From: Calliopsis andreniformis
Lineage: Eukaryota > Arthropoda > Insecta > Hymenoptera > Andrenidae
Assembly: GCF_051401765.1 (NCBI RefSeq)
Contig: NW_027480450.1
Location: forward strand, 4,898,001-4,962,000
Reading direction: 5' to 3'
Length of the DNA stretch: 64,000 nucleotides
Shown here: positions 52,860 through 63,400 of the stretch, piece by piece
How the letters are laid out: every line of letters starts with the position of its first letter
Position numbering within the stretch: position 1 is the first letter of the stretch
Made by a program: the position numbers and the translations under genes
Notes under the pieces: generated by a model
Databases searched by the model: none
The model's input: the letters and a program-made list of their open reading frames with translations, nothing else
What the model was told of the DNA's origin: nothing

Positions 52860-54478
52860 CCAATACTCAATCTTCAATCCCCAATCCTCAATCCTCAATC
52901 CTCAATCCTCAAACTTCAATCCTCAATACTCAATCTTCAATCCTCAGTCCTCAATCCTCAATCCTCTGTCCTCAATCCTCAATCTTGAATCCTCAATAAC
53001 CAATCTCCAATCCTAGATCCTCAATCCCCAATCCTCAATCCTTAACCCTCAACCCTCAATCCTCAAGCCTCAGTCCTCAATCCCCAATCCTCAATCCTCA
53101 AACCTCAATCCTCAACCGACCGTCCCCGTCCTCAATCCTCAAGCCTCTATACTCGTTCCTCAAACCTCAATTCTCAAGCGTCAATCCTCAATCCTCAATC
53201 CTCAACACTCAATCCTCAGTCCTCAAACCTCAATCCCGAATCCTCAATCCTGAATCCTCAATCTTCAGACCTCAGTCCTCAAAAATCAATTGTCAATCCT
53301 CAATCCTCAATAGAATATCCTCAATTCACAGTTTTCAATACTCAATCCCCATTCTTCAATCTTCAAATCTCAATCCACAGACATCAACTCTCATCACTCA
53401 ACCCTCAACACTCAGTCCTCAATCTTCAATCCTCAATCCTCAATCCTCAATCTTCAATACTCAATGCTCAATCTTCAATCCTCAATCCTCAATTCTCAAT
53501 CCTCAATACCCAATCCTCAATCGTCAATCCTCAATCCCCAATCCTCAATCTTCAATCCCCAATCCTCAATCATCAATCCTCAATCTTCAATACTCAATCC
53601 TCTATCCTCAAACCTCAATCCTCAACCGTCAGTCCTCGTCCTCAATCCTCAACCCTCAATACTCAATGCTCAATCTTCAATCATCAATACTCAATCTTCA
53701 ATCCCCAACCCTCAATCCCCAATCTTCAATCATCAATATTCAATCTTCAATTCTCAATGCTCAATCCTCAATCCTCAATCCTCTATCCTCAATGTTCAAT
53801 CCTCAATTCCCAATCCTTAATCTTCAATCCTCAATCCTCAATCCTCAATTATCAATCCTCAATCCTCAATCCTCAATCGTCAATCTTCAATTCTGAATAC
53901 TCAATCTTCAATCCTCAATCCTCAATCCTCAACCCTCATTCTTCAATCCTCAATACCCCATCCTCAATCTTCAATCCTCAATCCTCAATCCTCAATTCTC
54001 AATCCTCAATCCTCAGTCCTCAGTCCTCAATCCTCAATCCTCAACCTTAGCTCTCATCCTCAATCCTCAATCCTCAATCCTCAATCCTCAATCTTCAATC
54101 CTCAATACTGAATCTTAAATCCCCAATCCTCGATCTTCAATCCCCAATCCTCAATCTTCAATCCTCAGTCCCCAATCCTCAGTCCTCAATCCTCAATCCT
54201 CAATCCTCAATCCTCAATCCTCATTCCTCAATCCTCAAACTTCAATCCTCAATACTCAATCTTCAATCCTCAGTCCTCAATCCTCAATCCTCTGTCCTCA
54301 ATCCTCAATCTTGAATCCTCAATAACCAATCTCCAATCCTAGATCCTCAATCCCCAATCCTCAATCCTTAACCCTCAACCCTCAATCCTCAAGCCTCAGT
54401 CCTCAATCCCCAATCCTCAATCCTCAAACCTCAATCCTCAACCGACCGTCCCCGTCCTCAATCCTCAAGCCTCTATAC
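50922..54478 (+). repeat. Large duplicate H1 (partner 60444-64000)
   Basis: The constant offset is 9522 over the whole visible length: 52087 with 61609, 53464 with 62986, 53757 with 63279. In every segment I compared the copies read the same. The left edge lies near 50922, where preceding bases differ by scattered substitutions; the right edge is not reached, since the partner runs off the window. Confidence 0.9.
52885..54210 (+). repeat. Tandem unit I1, 1326 bp
   Basis: Base 53464 pairs with 54790 and cassette 53313 with 54639. The unit starts near CAATCCTCAAACTTC and includes CCGACCGTCCCCGTCC, AAGCGTCAATCC, the long cassette and CCTTAGCTCTCATCC. 1326 requires four six-base units; I count four (CCGTCC or CCCGTCC region, TCGTCC near 53636, and TAGCTC plus TCATCC near 54048). 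Confidence 0.87.
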
Positions 54479-55403
54479 TCGTTCCTCAAACCTCAATCCT
54501 CAAGCGTCAATCCTCAATCCTCAATCCTCAACACTCAATCCTCAGTCCTCAAACCTCAATCCCGAATCCTCAATCCTGAATCCTCAATCTTCAGACCTCA
54601 GTCCTAAAAAATCAATTGTCAATCCTCAATCCTCAATAGAATATCCTCAATTCACAGTTTTCAATACTCAATCCCCATTCTTCAATCTTCAAATCTCAAT
54701 CCACAGACATCAACTCTCATCACTCAACCCTCAACACTCAGTCCTCAATCTTCAATCCTCAATCCTCAATCCTCAATCTTCAATACTCAATGCTCAATCT
54801 TCAATCCTCAATCCTCAATTCTCAATCCTCAATACCCAATCCTCAATCGTCAATCCTCAATCCCCAATCCTCAATCTTCAATCCCCAATCCTCAATCATC
54901 AATCCTCAATCTTCAATACTCAATCCTCTATCCTCAAACCTCAATCCTCAACCGTCAGTCCTCGTCCTCAATCCTCAACCCTCAATACTCAATGCTCAAT
55001 CTTCAATCATCAATACTCAATCTTCAATCCCCAACCCTCAATCCCCAATCTTCAATCATCAATATTCAATCTTCAATTCTCAATGCTCAATCCTCAATCC
55101 TCAATCCTCTATCCTCAATGTTCAATCCTCAATTCCCAATCCTTAATCTTCAATCCTCAATCCTCAATCCTCAATTATCAATCCTCAATCCTCAATCCTC
55201 AATCGTCAATCTTCAATTCTGAATACTCAATCTTCAATCCTCAATCCTCAATCCTCAACCCTCATTCTTCAATCCTCAATACCCCATCCTCAATCTTCAA
55301 TCCTCAATCCTCAATCCTCAATTCTCAATCCTCAATCCTCAGTCCTCAGTCCTCAATCCTCAATCCTCAACCTTAGCTCTCATCCTCAATCCTCAATCCT
55401 CAA
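54211..55403 (+). repeat. Tandem unit I2, 1193 bp
   Basis: This unit matches 52885-54090 at offset 1326, then breaks near 55416 where the next unit begins 133 bp early. Relative to I1 it lacks the 54091-54222 segment (CTTAAATCC, CTCGATCTTC and neighbours). It is followed by a third copy at offset 1193 (54790 with 55983; cassettes 54639 and 55832). Confidence 0.85.
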
Positions 55404-57290
55404 TCCTCAATCCTCATTCCTCAATCCTCAAACTTCAATCCTCAATACTCAATCTTCAATCCTCAGTCCTCAATCCTCAATCCTCTGTCCTCAATCCTCA
55501 ATCTTGAATCATCAATAACCAATCTCCAATCCTAGATCCTCAATCCCCAATCCTCAATCCTTAACCCTCAACCCTCAATCCTCAAGCCTCAGTCCTCAAT
55601 CCCCAATCCTCAATCCTCAAACCTCAATCCTCAACCGACCGTCCCCGTCCTCAATCCTCAAGCCTCTATACTCGTTCCTCAAACCTCAATCCTCAAGCGT
55701 CAATCCTCAATCCTCAATCCTCAACACTCAATCCTCAGTCCTCAAACCTCAATCCCGAATCCTCAATCCTGAATCCTCAATCTTCAGACCTCAGTCCTCA
55801 AAAATCAATTGTCAATCCTCAATCCTCAATAGAATATCCTCAATTCACAGTTTTCAATACTCAATCCCCATTCTTCAATCTTCAAATCTCAATCCACAGA
55901 CATCAACTCCCATCACTCAACCCTCAACACTCAGTCCTCAATCTTCAATCCTCAATCCTCAATCCTCAATCTTCAATACTCAATGCTCAATCTTCAATCC
56001 TCAATCCTCAATTCTCAATCCTCAATACCCAATCCTCAATCGTCAATCCTCAATCCCCAATCCTCAATCTTCAATCCCCAATCCTCAATCATCAATCCTC
56101 AATCTCCAATACTGAGTCCTCAATCCTCAATCCTCAATCCTCAATACTCAACCGTTAATCCTCAATTCTCAATACTCAATAGGACATCCTGAGTTTTCTG
56201 GATTCAATACTCAAACCTCGATCCTCAAACATCTATTCTCAATCCTCAATCCTCAATCCTCAATTCTCAATCGTCAATCCTCAAACCCCAATCCTCAATC
56301 TTCAATCCTCAATCCTCAATCTTCAATCCTCAAACCTCAATCTTCAATCCTCAATACTCAATCTTCTATCCTCAATTCCCAATCCTCAATCCTTAATCCC
56401 CAATCCTCAAACCTCAATCTTCAATCCTCAATACTCAGTCTTCAATCCTCAATCCTCAATCCTCAATCCTCAATTCTCAATCCTCAATCCTCAATCCTCA
56501 GACGTCAAACATCAATACTCAACCCTCAGTCCTCGTCCTCAATCCCCAACCCTCAATCCTCAATCCTCAATCTTCAATCATCAATATTCAATCTTCAATT
56601 CTCAATCCTCAATCCTCAATCCTCAATCCTCTGTCCTCAATGTTCAATCCTCAATACCCAATCCTCAATCTTCAATCCTCAATCCTCAATCCTCAATCCT
56701 CAATCCTCAATCCTCAGTCCTCAAACCTCAATCCTGAATACTCAATCCTGAATCCTCAATCTTCAGCCCTGAGTCCTCACCAATCAGTTGTCAATCCTCA
56801 ATTCTCAATAGAATATCCTCAATTCACAGTTTTCAATACTCAATACTCAATCTGCAATCTTCAATCCTCAATACTCAATCTTCAATCCTCAAACTTCAGT
56901 CCTCAAACCTCAATTCTGAATCCTCAATACTGAATCCTCAATCTTCAGCCCTACGTCCTCAACAATCAGATGTCAATCCTCAATCCTCAATAGAATATCC
57001 TCAATTCACAGTTTTCAATACTCAATACTCAATCTGCAATCTTCAAATCTCTATCCACAAACAACAATACTCATCACTCAACCCTCAACACTCAGTCCTC
57101 AATGTTCAATACTCAATCCTCAATTCTCAATCTTCAATTCTCAATACTGTATTTTCAAACCTCAATCCTCAATCCGCAATCCTCAATGCTCAATCCTCAA
57201 TCTTCAATCCTCAATCCCCAATCCTCAGTCTTCAATCCTCAATCCTGAATCCTCAGTCCTCAATCCTCAATCCTCAATCCTCAATCCTCA
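55404..57290 (+). repeat. Tandem unit J1, about 1.9 kb
   Basis: Base 55983 pairs with 57864 (offset 1881), while cassettes 56811 and 56993 pair with 58755 and 58937 (offset 1944). The step of 63 bp is nine heptamers present in the second copy near 57990-58050 and absent here. The unit also holds AATAGGACATCC, a decayed cassette, near 56178. Confidence 0.85.
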
Positions 57291-59200
57291 ACCCTCAATC
57301 CTCAATCCTCAAACTTCAATCCTCAATACTCAATCTTCAATCCTCAGTCCTCAATCCTCAATCCTCTGTCCTCAATCCTCAATCTTGAATCCTCAATAAC
57401 CAATCTCCAATCCTAGATCCTCAATCCCCAATCCTCAATCCTTAACCCTCAACCCTCAATCCTCAAGCCTCAGTCCTCAATACCCAATCCTCAATCCTCA
57501 AACCTCAATCCTCAACCGACCGTCCCCGGCCTCAATCCTCAAGCCTCTATACTCGTTCCTCAAACCTCAATCCTCAAGCGTCAATCCTCAATCCTCAATC
57601 CTCAACACTCAATCCTCAGTCCTCAAACCTCAATCCCGAATCCTCAATCCTGAATCCTCAATCTTCAGACCTCAGTCCTCAAAAATCAATTGTCAATCCT
57701 CAATCCTCAATAGAATATCCTCAATTCACAGTTTTCAATACTCAATCCCCATTCTTCAATCTTCAAATCTCAATCCACAGACATCAACTCTCATCACTCA
57801 ACCCTCAACACTCAGTCCTCAATCTTCAATCCTCAATCCTCAATCCTCAATCTTCAATACTCAATGCTCAATCTTCAATCCTCAATCCTCAATTCTCAAT
57901 CCTCAATACCCAATCCTCAATCGTCAATCCTCAATCCCCAATCCTCAATCTTCAATCCCCAATCCTCAATCATCAATCCTCAATCTTCAATACTCGAACC
58001 TCAATCCACAATCCTCAATCCTCAATCCTCAATCATCAATCCTCAATCTCCAATACTGAGTCCTCAATCCTCAATCCTCAATCCTCAATACTCAACCGTT
58101 AATCCTCAATTCTCAATACTCAATAGGACATCCTGAGTTTTCTGGATTCAATACTCAAACCTCGATCCTCAAACATCTATTCTCAATCCTCAATCCTCAA
58201 TCCTCAATTCTCAATCGTCAATCCTCAAACCCCAATCCTCAATCTTCAATCCTCAATCCTCAATCTTCAATCCTCAAACCTCAATCTTCAATCCTCAATA
58301 CTCAATCTTCAATCCTCAACTCCCAATCCTCACTCCTTAATCCCCAATCCTCAAACCTCAATCTTCAATCCTCAATACTCAGTCTTCAATCCTCAATCCT
58401 CAATCCACAATCCTCAATTCTCAATCCTCAATCCTCAATCCTCAGACGTCAAACATCAATACTCAACCCTCAGTCCTCGTCCTCAATCCACAACCCTCAA
58501 TCCTCAATCCTCAATCTTCAATCATCAATATTCAATCTTCAATTCTCAATCCTCAATCCTCAATCCTCAATCCTGTGTCCTCAATGTTCAATCCTCAATA
58601 CCCAATCCTCAATCTTCAATCCTTAATCCTCAATCCTCAATCCTCAATCCTCAATCCTCAGTCCTCAAACCTCAATCCTGAATACTCAATCCTGAATCCT
58701 CAATCTTCAGCCCTGAGTCCTCAACAATCAGTTGTCAATCCTCAATCCTCAATGGAATATCCTCAATTCACAGTTTTCAATACTCAATACTCAATCTGCA
58801 ATCTTCAATCCTCAATACTCAATCTTCAATCCTCAAACTTCAGTCCTCAAACCTCAATTCTGAATCCTCAATACTGAATCCTCAATCTTCAGCAATACGT
58901 CCTCAACATTCAGATGTCAATCCTCAATCCTCAATAGAATATCCTCAATTCACAGTTTTCAATACTCAATACTCAATCTGCAATCTTCAAATCTCTATCC
59001 ACAAACAGCAATACTCATCACTCAACCCTCAACACACGGTCCTCAATGTTCAATACTCAATCCTCAATTCTCAATCTTCAATTCTCAATACTGTATTTTC
59101 AAACCTCAATCCTCAATCCGCAATCCTCAATCCTCAATCCTCAATCTTCAATCCTCAATCCCCAATCCTCAGTCTTCAATCCTCAATCCTCAATCCTCAA
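57291..59200 (+). repeat. Tandem unit J2, about 1.95 kb
   Basis: This is the neighbour copy of 55404-57290 with a 63-bp longer middle. Differences include CCCCGGCC near 57527 for CCCCGTCC, GGAATATCC at 58754 and CTCAACATTCAGATG near 58905 for CTCAACAATCAGATG. The match fades after ACTGTATTTTCAAACC (59088) and the following hundred bases. Confidence 0.83.
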
Positions 59201-60443
59201 TCATCAATCCTCAATCCTCAATCCACAATCTTCAGTCTTCAATTCTCAACCTTCAATCCTCAATCCTGAATCCTCAAACCTCAATCCTCAATACACAATC
59301 TTGAATCCTCAATAATCAATCTCCAATCCTAGATCCTCAATACCCAATCCTCAATCCTTAATCCTCAATCCTCAATCCTCAGGCCTCAGTCCTCAATCCT
59401 CAACCCTCAATCCTCAATCCTCAATCCTCAGTCATCAATCCTCAATCTTCAATACTCAATCGTCAATCCTCAGTCATCAATCCTCAATCCTCTCTCCTCG
59501 TTCCTCAAACCTCAAACCTCAACCCTGAGTCCTCATCCTCAGTTCTCAATTCTCAATCCTCAATCCTCAATCCTCAATCTTGAATCCTCAGTAATCAATC
59601 TCCAATCCTGGATCCTCAATCCCCAACCCTCAATCCTCAATCCTCAATATTCAATCCTCAATACTCAATCTTCAATCCTCAGTCCTCAATCCTCAATCCT
59701 CAATTCTCAATCCTCAATCCCCAATCCTCAGACCTCAAACATCAATACTCAACCCTCAGTCCTCGTCCTCAATCCCCAACACTCAATCCTCAATCCTCAA
59801 TCTTCAATCATCAATATTCAATCTTCGATTGTCAATCCTCAATCCCCAACACTCAATCCTTAATCCTCAATCTTCAATCCTCAATCCCCAGTCCTCAATC
59901 TTCAATCCTCAATCCTCAATCCTCAATACACAATCCTCAATCCTCAATCTTCAATCCTCAATCCTCAATCCTCAATCCTCAATCCTCAATCCTCAATCCT
60001 CAATCTTCAATCCTCAATACTCAATCTTCAATCCTCAATCCTCAATTATCAATCCTCAATCCTCAATCCTCAATCGTCAATCTTCAATTCTGAATACTCA
60101 ATCTTCAATCCTCAATCCTCAATCCTCAACTCTCATTCTTCAATCCTCAATACCCAATCCTCAATCTTCAATCCTCAATCCTCAATCCTCAATTCTCAAT
60201 CCTCAATCCTCAGTCCTCAGTCCGCAATCCTCAATCCTCAACCTTAGCTCTCATCCTCAATCCTCAATCCTCAATCCTCAATCCTCAATCTTCAATCCTC
60301 AATACTGAATCTTCAATCCCCAATCCTCAATCTTCAATCCTCAGTCCCCAATCCTCAGTCCTCAATCCTCAATCCTCAATCCTCAATCCTCAATCCTCAA
60401 TCCTCAATCCTCAAACTTCAATCCTCATTACTCAATCTTCAAT
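59201..60443 (+). repeat. Mosaic satellite between J2 and the right-end copy
   Basis: No gene is present. It contains a CCTAGATCC box near 59328, a CCTGGATCC variant near 59605 (277 bp apart), and a segment at 60040-60330 related to 53840-54130 (AATTATCAATCC, CCTTAGCTCTCATCC). Confidence 0.75.
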
Positions 60444-63400
60444 CCTCAGTCCTCAATCCTCAATCTTGAATCCTCAATAATCAATCTCCAATCCTAGATC
60501 CTCAAACCCAACCCTCAATCCTTAATCCTCAATCATCAATCCTCAATCCCCAGTCCTCAATCTTCAATCCTCAATGCTCAATCCTCAATCCTCAAACCTC
60601 AGTCCTCAATCCTCAACCCTCAATCCTCAACCCTCAATTCTCAACCGTCAGTCCTCGTCCTCAATCCTCAAGCCTCAATACTCAATCCTCAATCTTCAAT
60701 CATAAATACTCAATCTTCAATCCTCAATCCTCAATCCTCAATTCTCAATCCTCAATCCTCAATATTCAACACACAACACTCAACCATCAATCCTCAATAC
60801 TCAGCCATCAATCATCAATTCTCAATAGTCAATAGAATATCCTGAATTCTCATGGATCTATACTCAATCCACAATATTCAATAATCAAATCTTAATCCTC
60901 AAAGATCAGTTCTCAACACTCAATCCTCAACGCTGAGTCCTCACTCTTCAATCCTCCATCCTCAACCCTCAATCCTCAAGCGTCAATCCTCAATCCTCAA
61001 TCCTCAATCCTCAATCCTCAATACTCAATCCTCAATCTTCAATCATAAATACTCAATCTTCAATCCTCAATCCTCAATCCTCAATTCTCAATCCTCAATC
61101 CTCAATATTCAACACACAACACTCAACCATCAATCCTCAATACTCAGCCATCAATCATCAATTCTCAATACTCAATAGAATATCCTGAATTCTCATGGAT
61201 CTATACTCAATCCACAATATTCAATAATCAAATCTTAATCCTCAAAGATCAGTTCTCAACACTCAATCCTCAACGCTGAGTCCTCACTCTTCAATCCTCC
61301 ATCCTCAACCCTCAATCCTCAAGCGTCAATCCTCAATCCTCAATCCTCAATCCTCAATCCTCAGTCCTCAAACCTCAATCCCGAATCCTCAATCCTGAAT
61401 ACTCTATCTTCAGACCTCAGTCCTCAAAAATCAATTGTCAATCCTCAATCCTCAATAGAATATCCTCAATTCACAGTTTTCAATACTCAATCCCCATTCT
61501 ACAATCATCAAATCTGAATCCACAAACATCAATTCTCATCACTCAACCCTCAACACTCAGTCCTCAATCTCCAATCCTCAATCCTCGATCCTCAACCTTC
61601 AATACTCAATGCTCAATCTTCAATCCTCAATCCTCAATTCCCAATCCTCAATACTCAATCCTCAATCGTCAATCCTCAATCCCCAATCCTCAATCTTCAA
61701 TCCCCAATCCTCAATCATCAATCCTCAATCTTCAATACTCGAACCTCAATCCTCAAACCTCAATCCTAAATGCACAATCCTCAATCCTCAATCCTCAATC
61801 TTCAATCCTCAATACTCCATCTTCAATCCCCAATCCTCAATCCTCAATCCGCAATCCTCAGTCATGAATACTCAAACATCAATACTCAACCCTCAGTCCT
61901 CGTCCTCAATTCACAACCCTCAATCCTCAATCCTCAATCTTCAATCATCAATATTCAATCTTCAATTCTCAATCCTCAAACCTCAATGCTCAATCCTCTA
62001 TCCTCAATGTTCAATCCTCAATACCCAATCCTCAATCTTCAATCCTCAATCCTCAATCCTCAGTCCTCAAACCTCAATCCCGAATCCTCAATCCTGAAAC
62101 CTCAACCTTCAGACCTCAGTCCTCAAAAATCAATTGTCAATCCTCAAACCTCAATAGAATATCCTCAATTCACAGTTTTCAATACCCAATCCCAATTCTT
62201 CAATCTTCAAATCTCAATCCACAGACATCAATTCTCATCACTCAACCCTCAACACTCAGTCCTCAATCATCAATCCTCAATCCTCAATCCTCAATCTTCA
62301 ATACTCAATGCTCAATCTTCAATCCTCAATCCTCAATTCTCAATCCTCAATACTCAATCCTCAATCGTCAATCCTCAATCCCCAATACTCAATCTTCAAT
62401 CCCCAATCCTCAATCCTCAATCCTCAATCCTCAAACTTCAATCCTCAATACTCAATCTTCAATCCTCAGTCCTCAATCCTCAATCCTCTGTCCTCAATCC
62501 TCAATCTTGAATCCTCAATAACCAATCTCCAATCCTAGATCCTCAATCCCCAATCCTCAATCCTTAACCCTCAACCCTCAATCCTCAAGCCTCAGTCCTC
62601 AATCCCCAATCCTCAATCCTCAAACCTCAATCCTCAACCGACCGTCCCCGTCCTCAATCCTCAAGCCTCTATACTCGTTCCTCAAACCTCAATTCTCAAG
62701 CGTCAATCCTCAATCCTCAATCCTCAACACTCAATCCTCAGTCCTCAAACCTCAATCCCGAATCCTCAATCCTGAATCCTCAATCTTCAGACCTCAGTCC
62801 TCAAAAATCAATTGTCAATCCTCAATCCTCAATAGAATATCCTCAATTCACAGTTTTCAATACTCAATCCCCATTCTTCAATCTTCAAATCTCAATCCAC
62901 AGACATCAACTCTCATCACTCAACCCTCAACACTCAGTCCTCAATCTTCAATCCTCAATCCTCAATCCTCAATCTTCAATACTCAATGCTCAATCTTCAA
63001 TCCTCAATCCTCAATTCTCAATCCTCAATACCCAATCCTCAATCGTCAATCCTCAATCCCCAATCCTCAATCTTCAATCCCCAATCCTCAATCATCAATC
63101 CTCAATCTTCAATACTCAATCCTCTATCCTCAAACCTCAATCCTCAACCGTCAGTCCTCGTCCTCAATCCTCAACCCTCAATACTCAATGCTCAATCTTC
63201 AATCATCAATACTCAATCTTCAATCCCCAACCCTCAATCCCCAATCTTCAATCATCAATATTCAATCTTCAATTCTCAATGCTCAATCCTCAATCCTCAA
63301 TCCTCTATCCTCAATGTTCAATCCTCAATTCCCAATCCTTAATCTTCAATCCTCAATCCTCAATCCTCAATTATCAATCCTCAATCCTCAATCCTCAATC

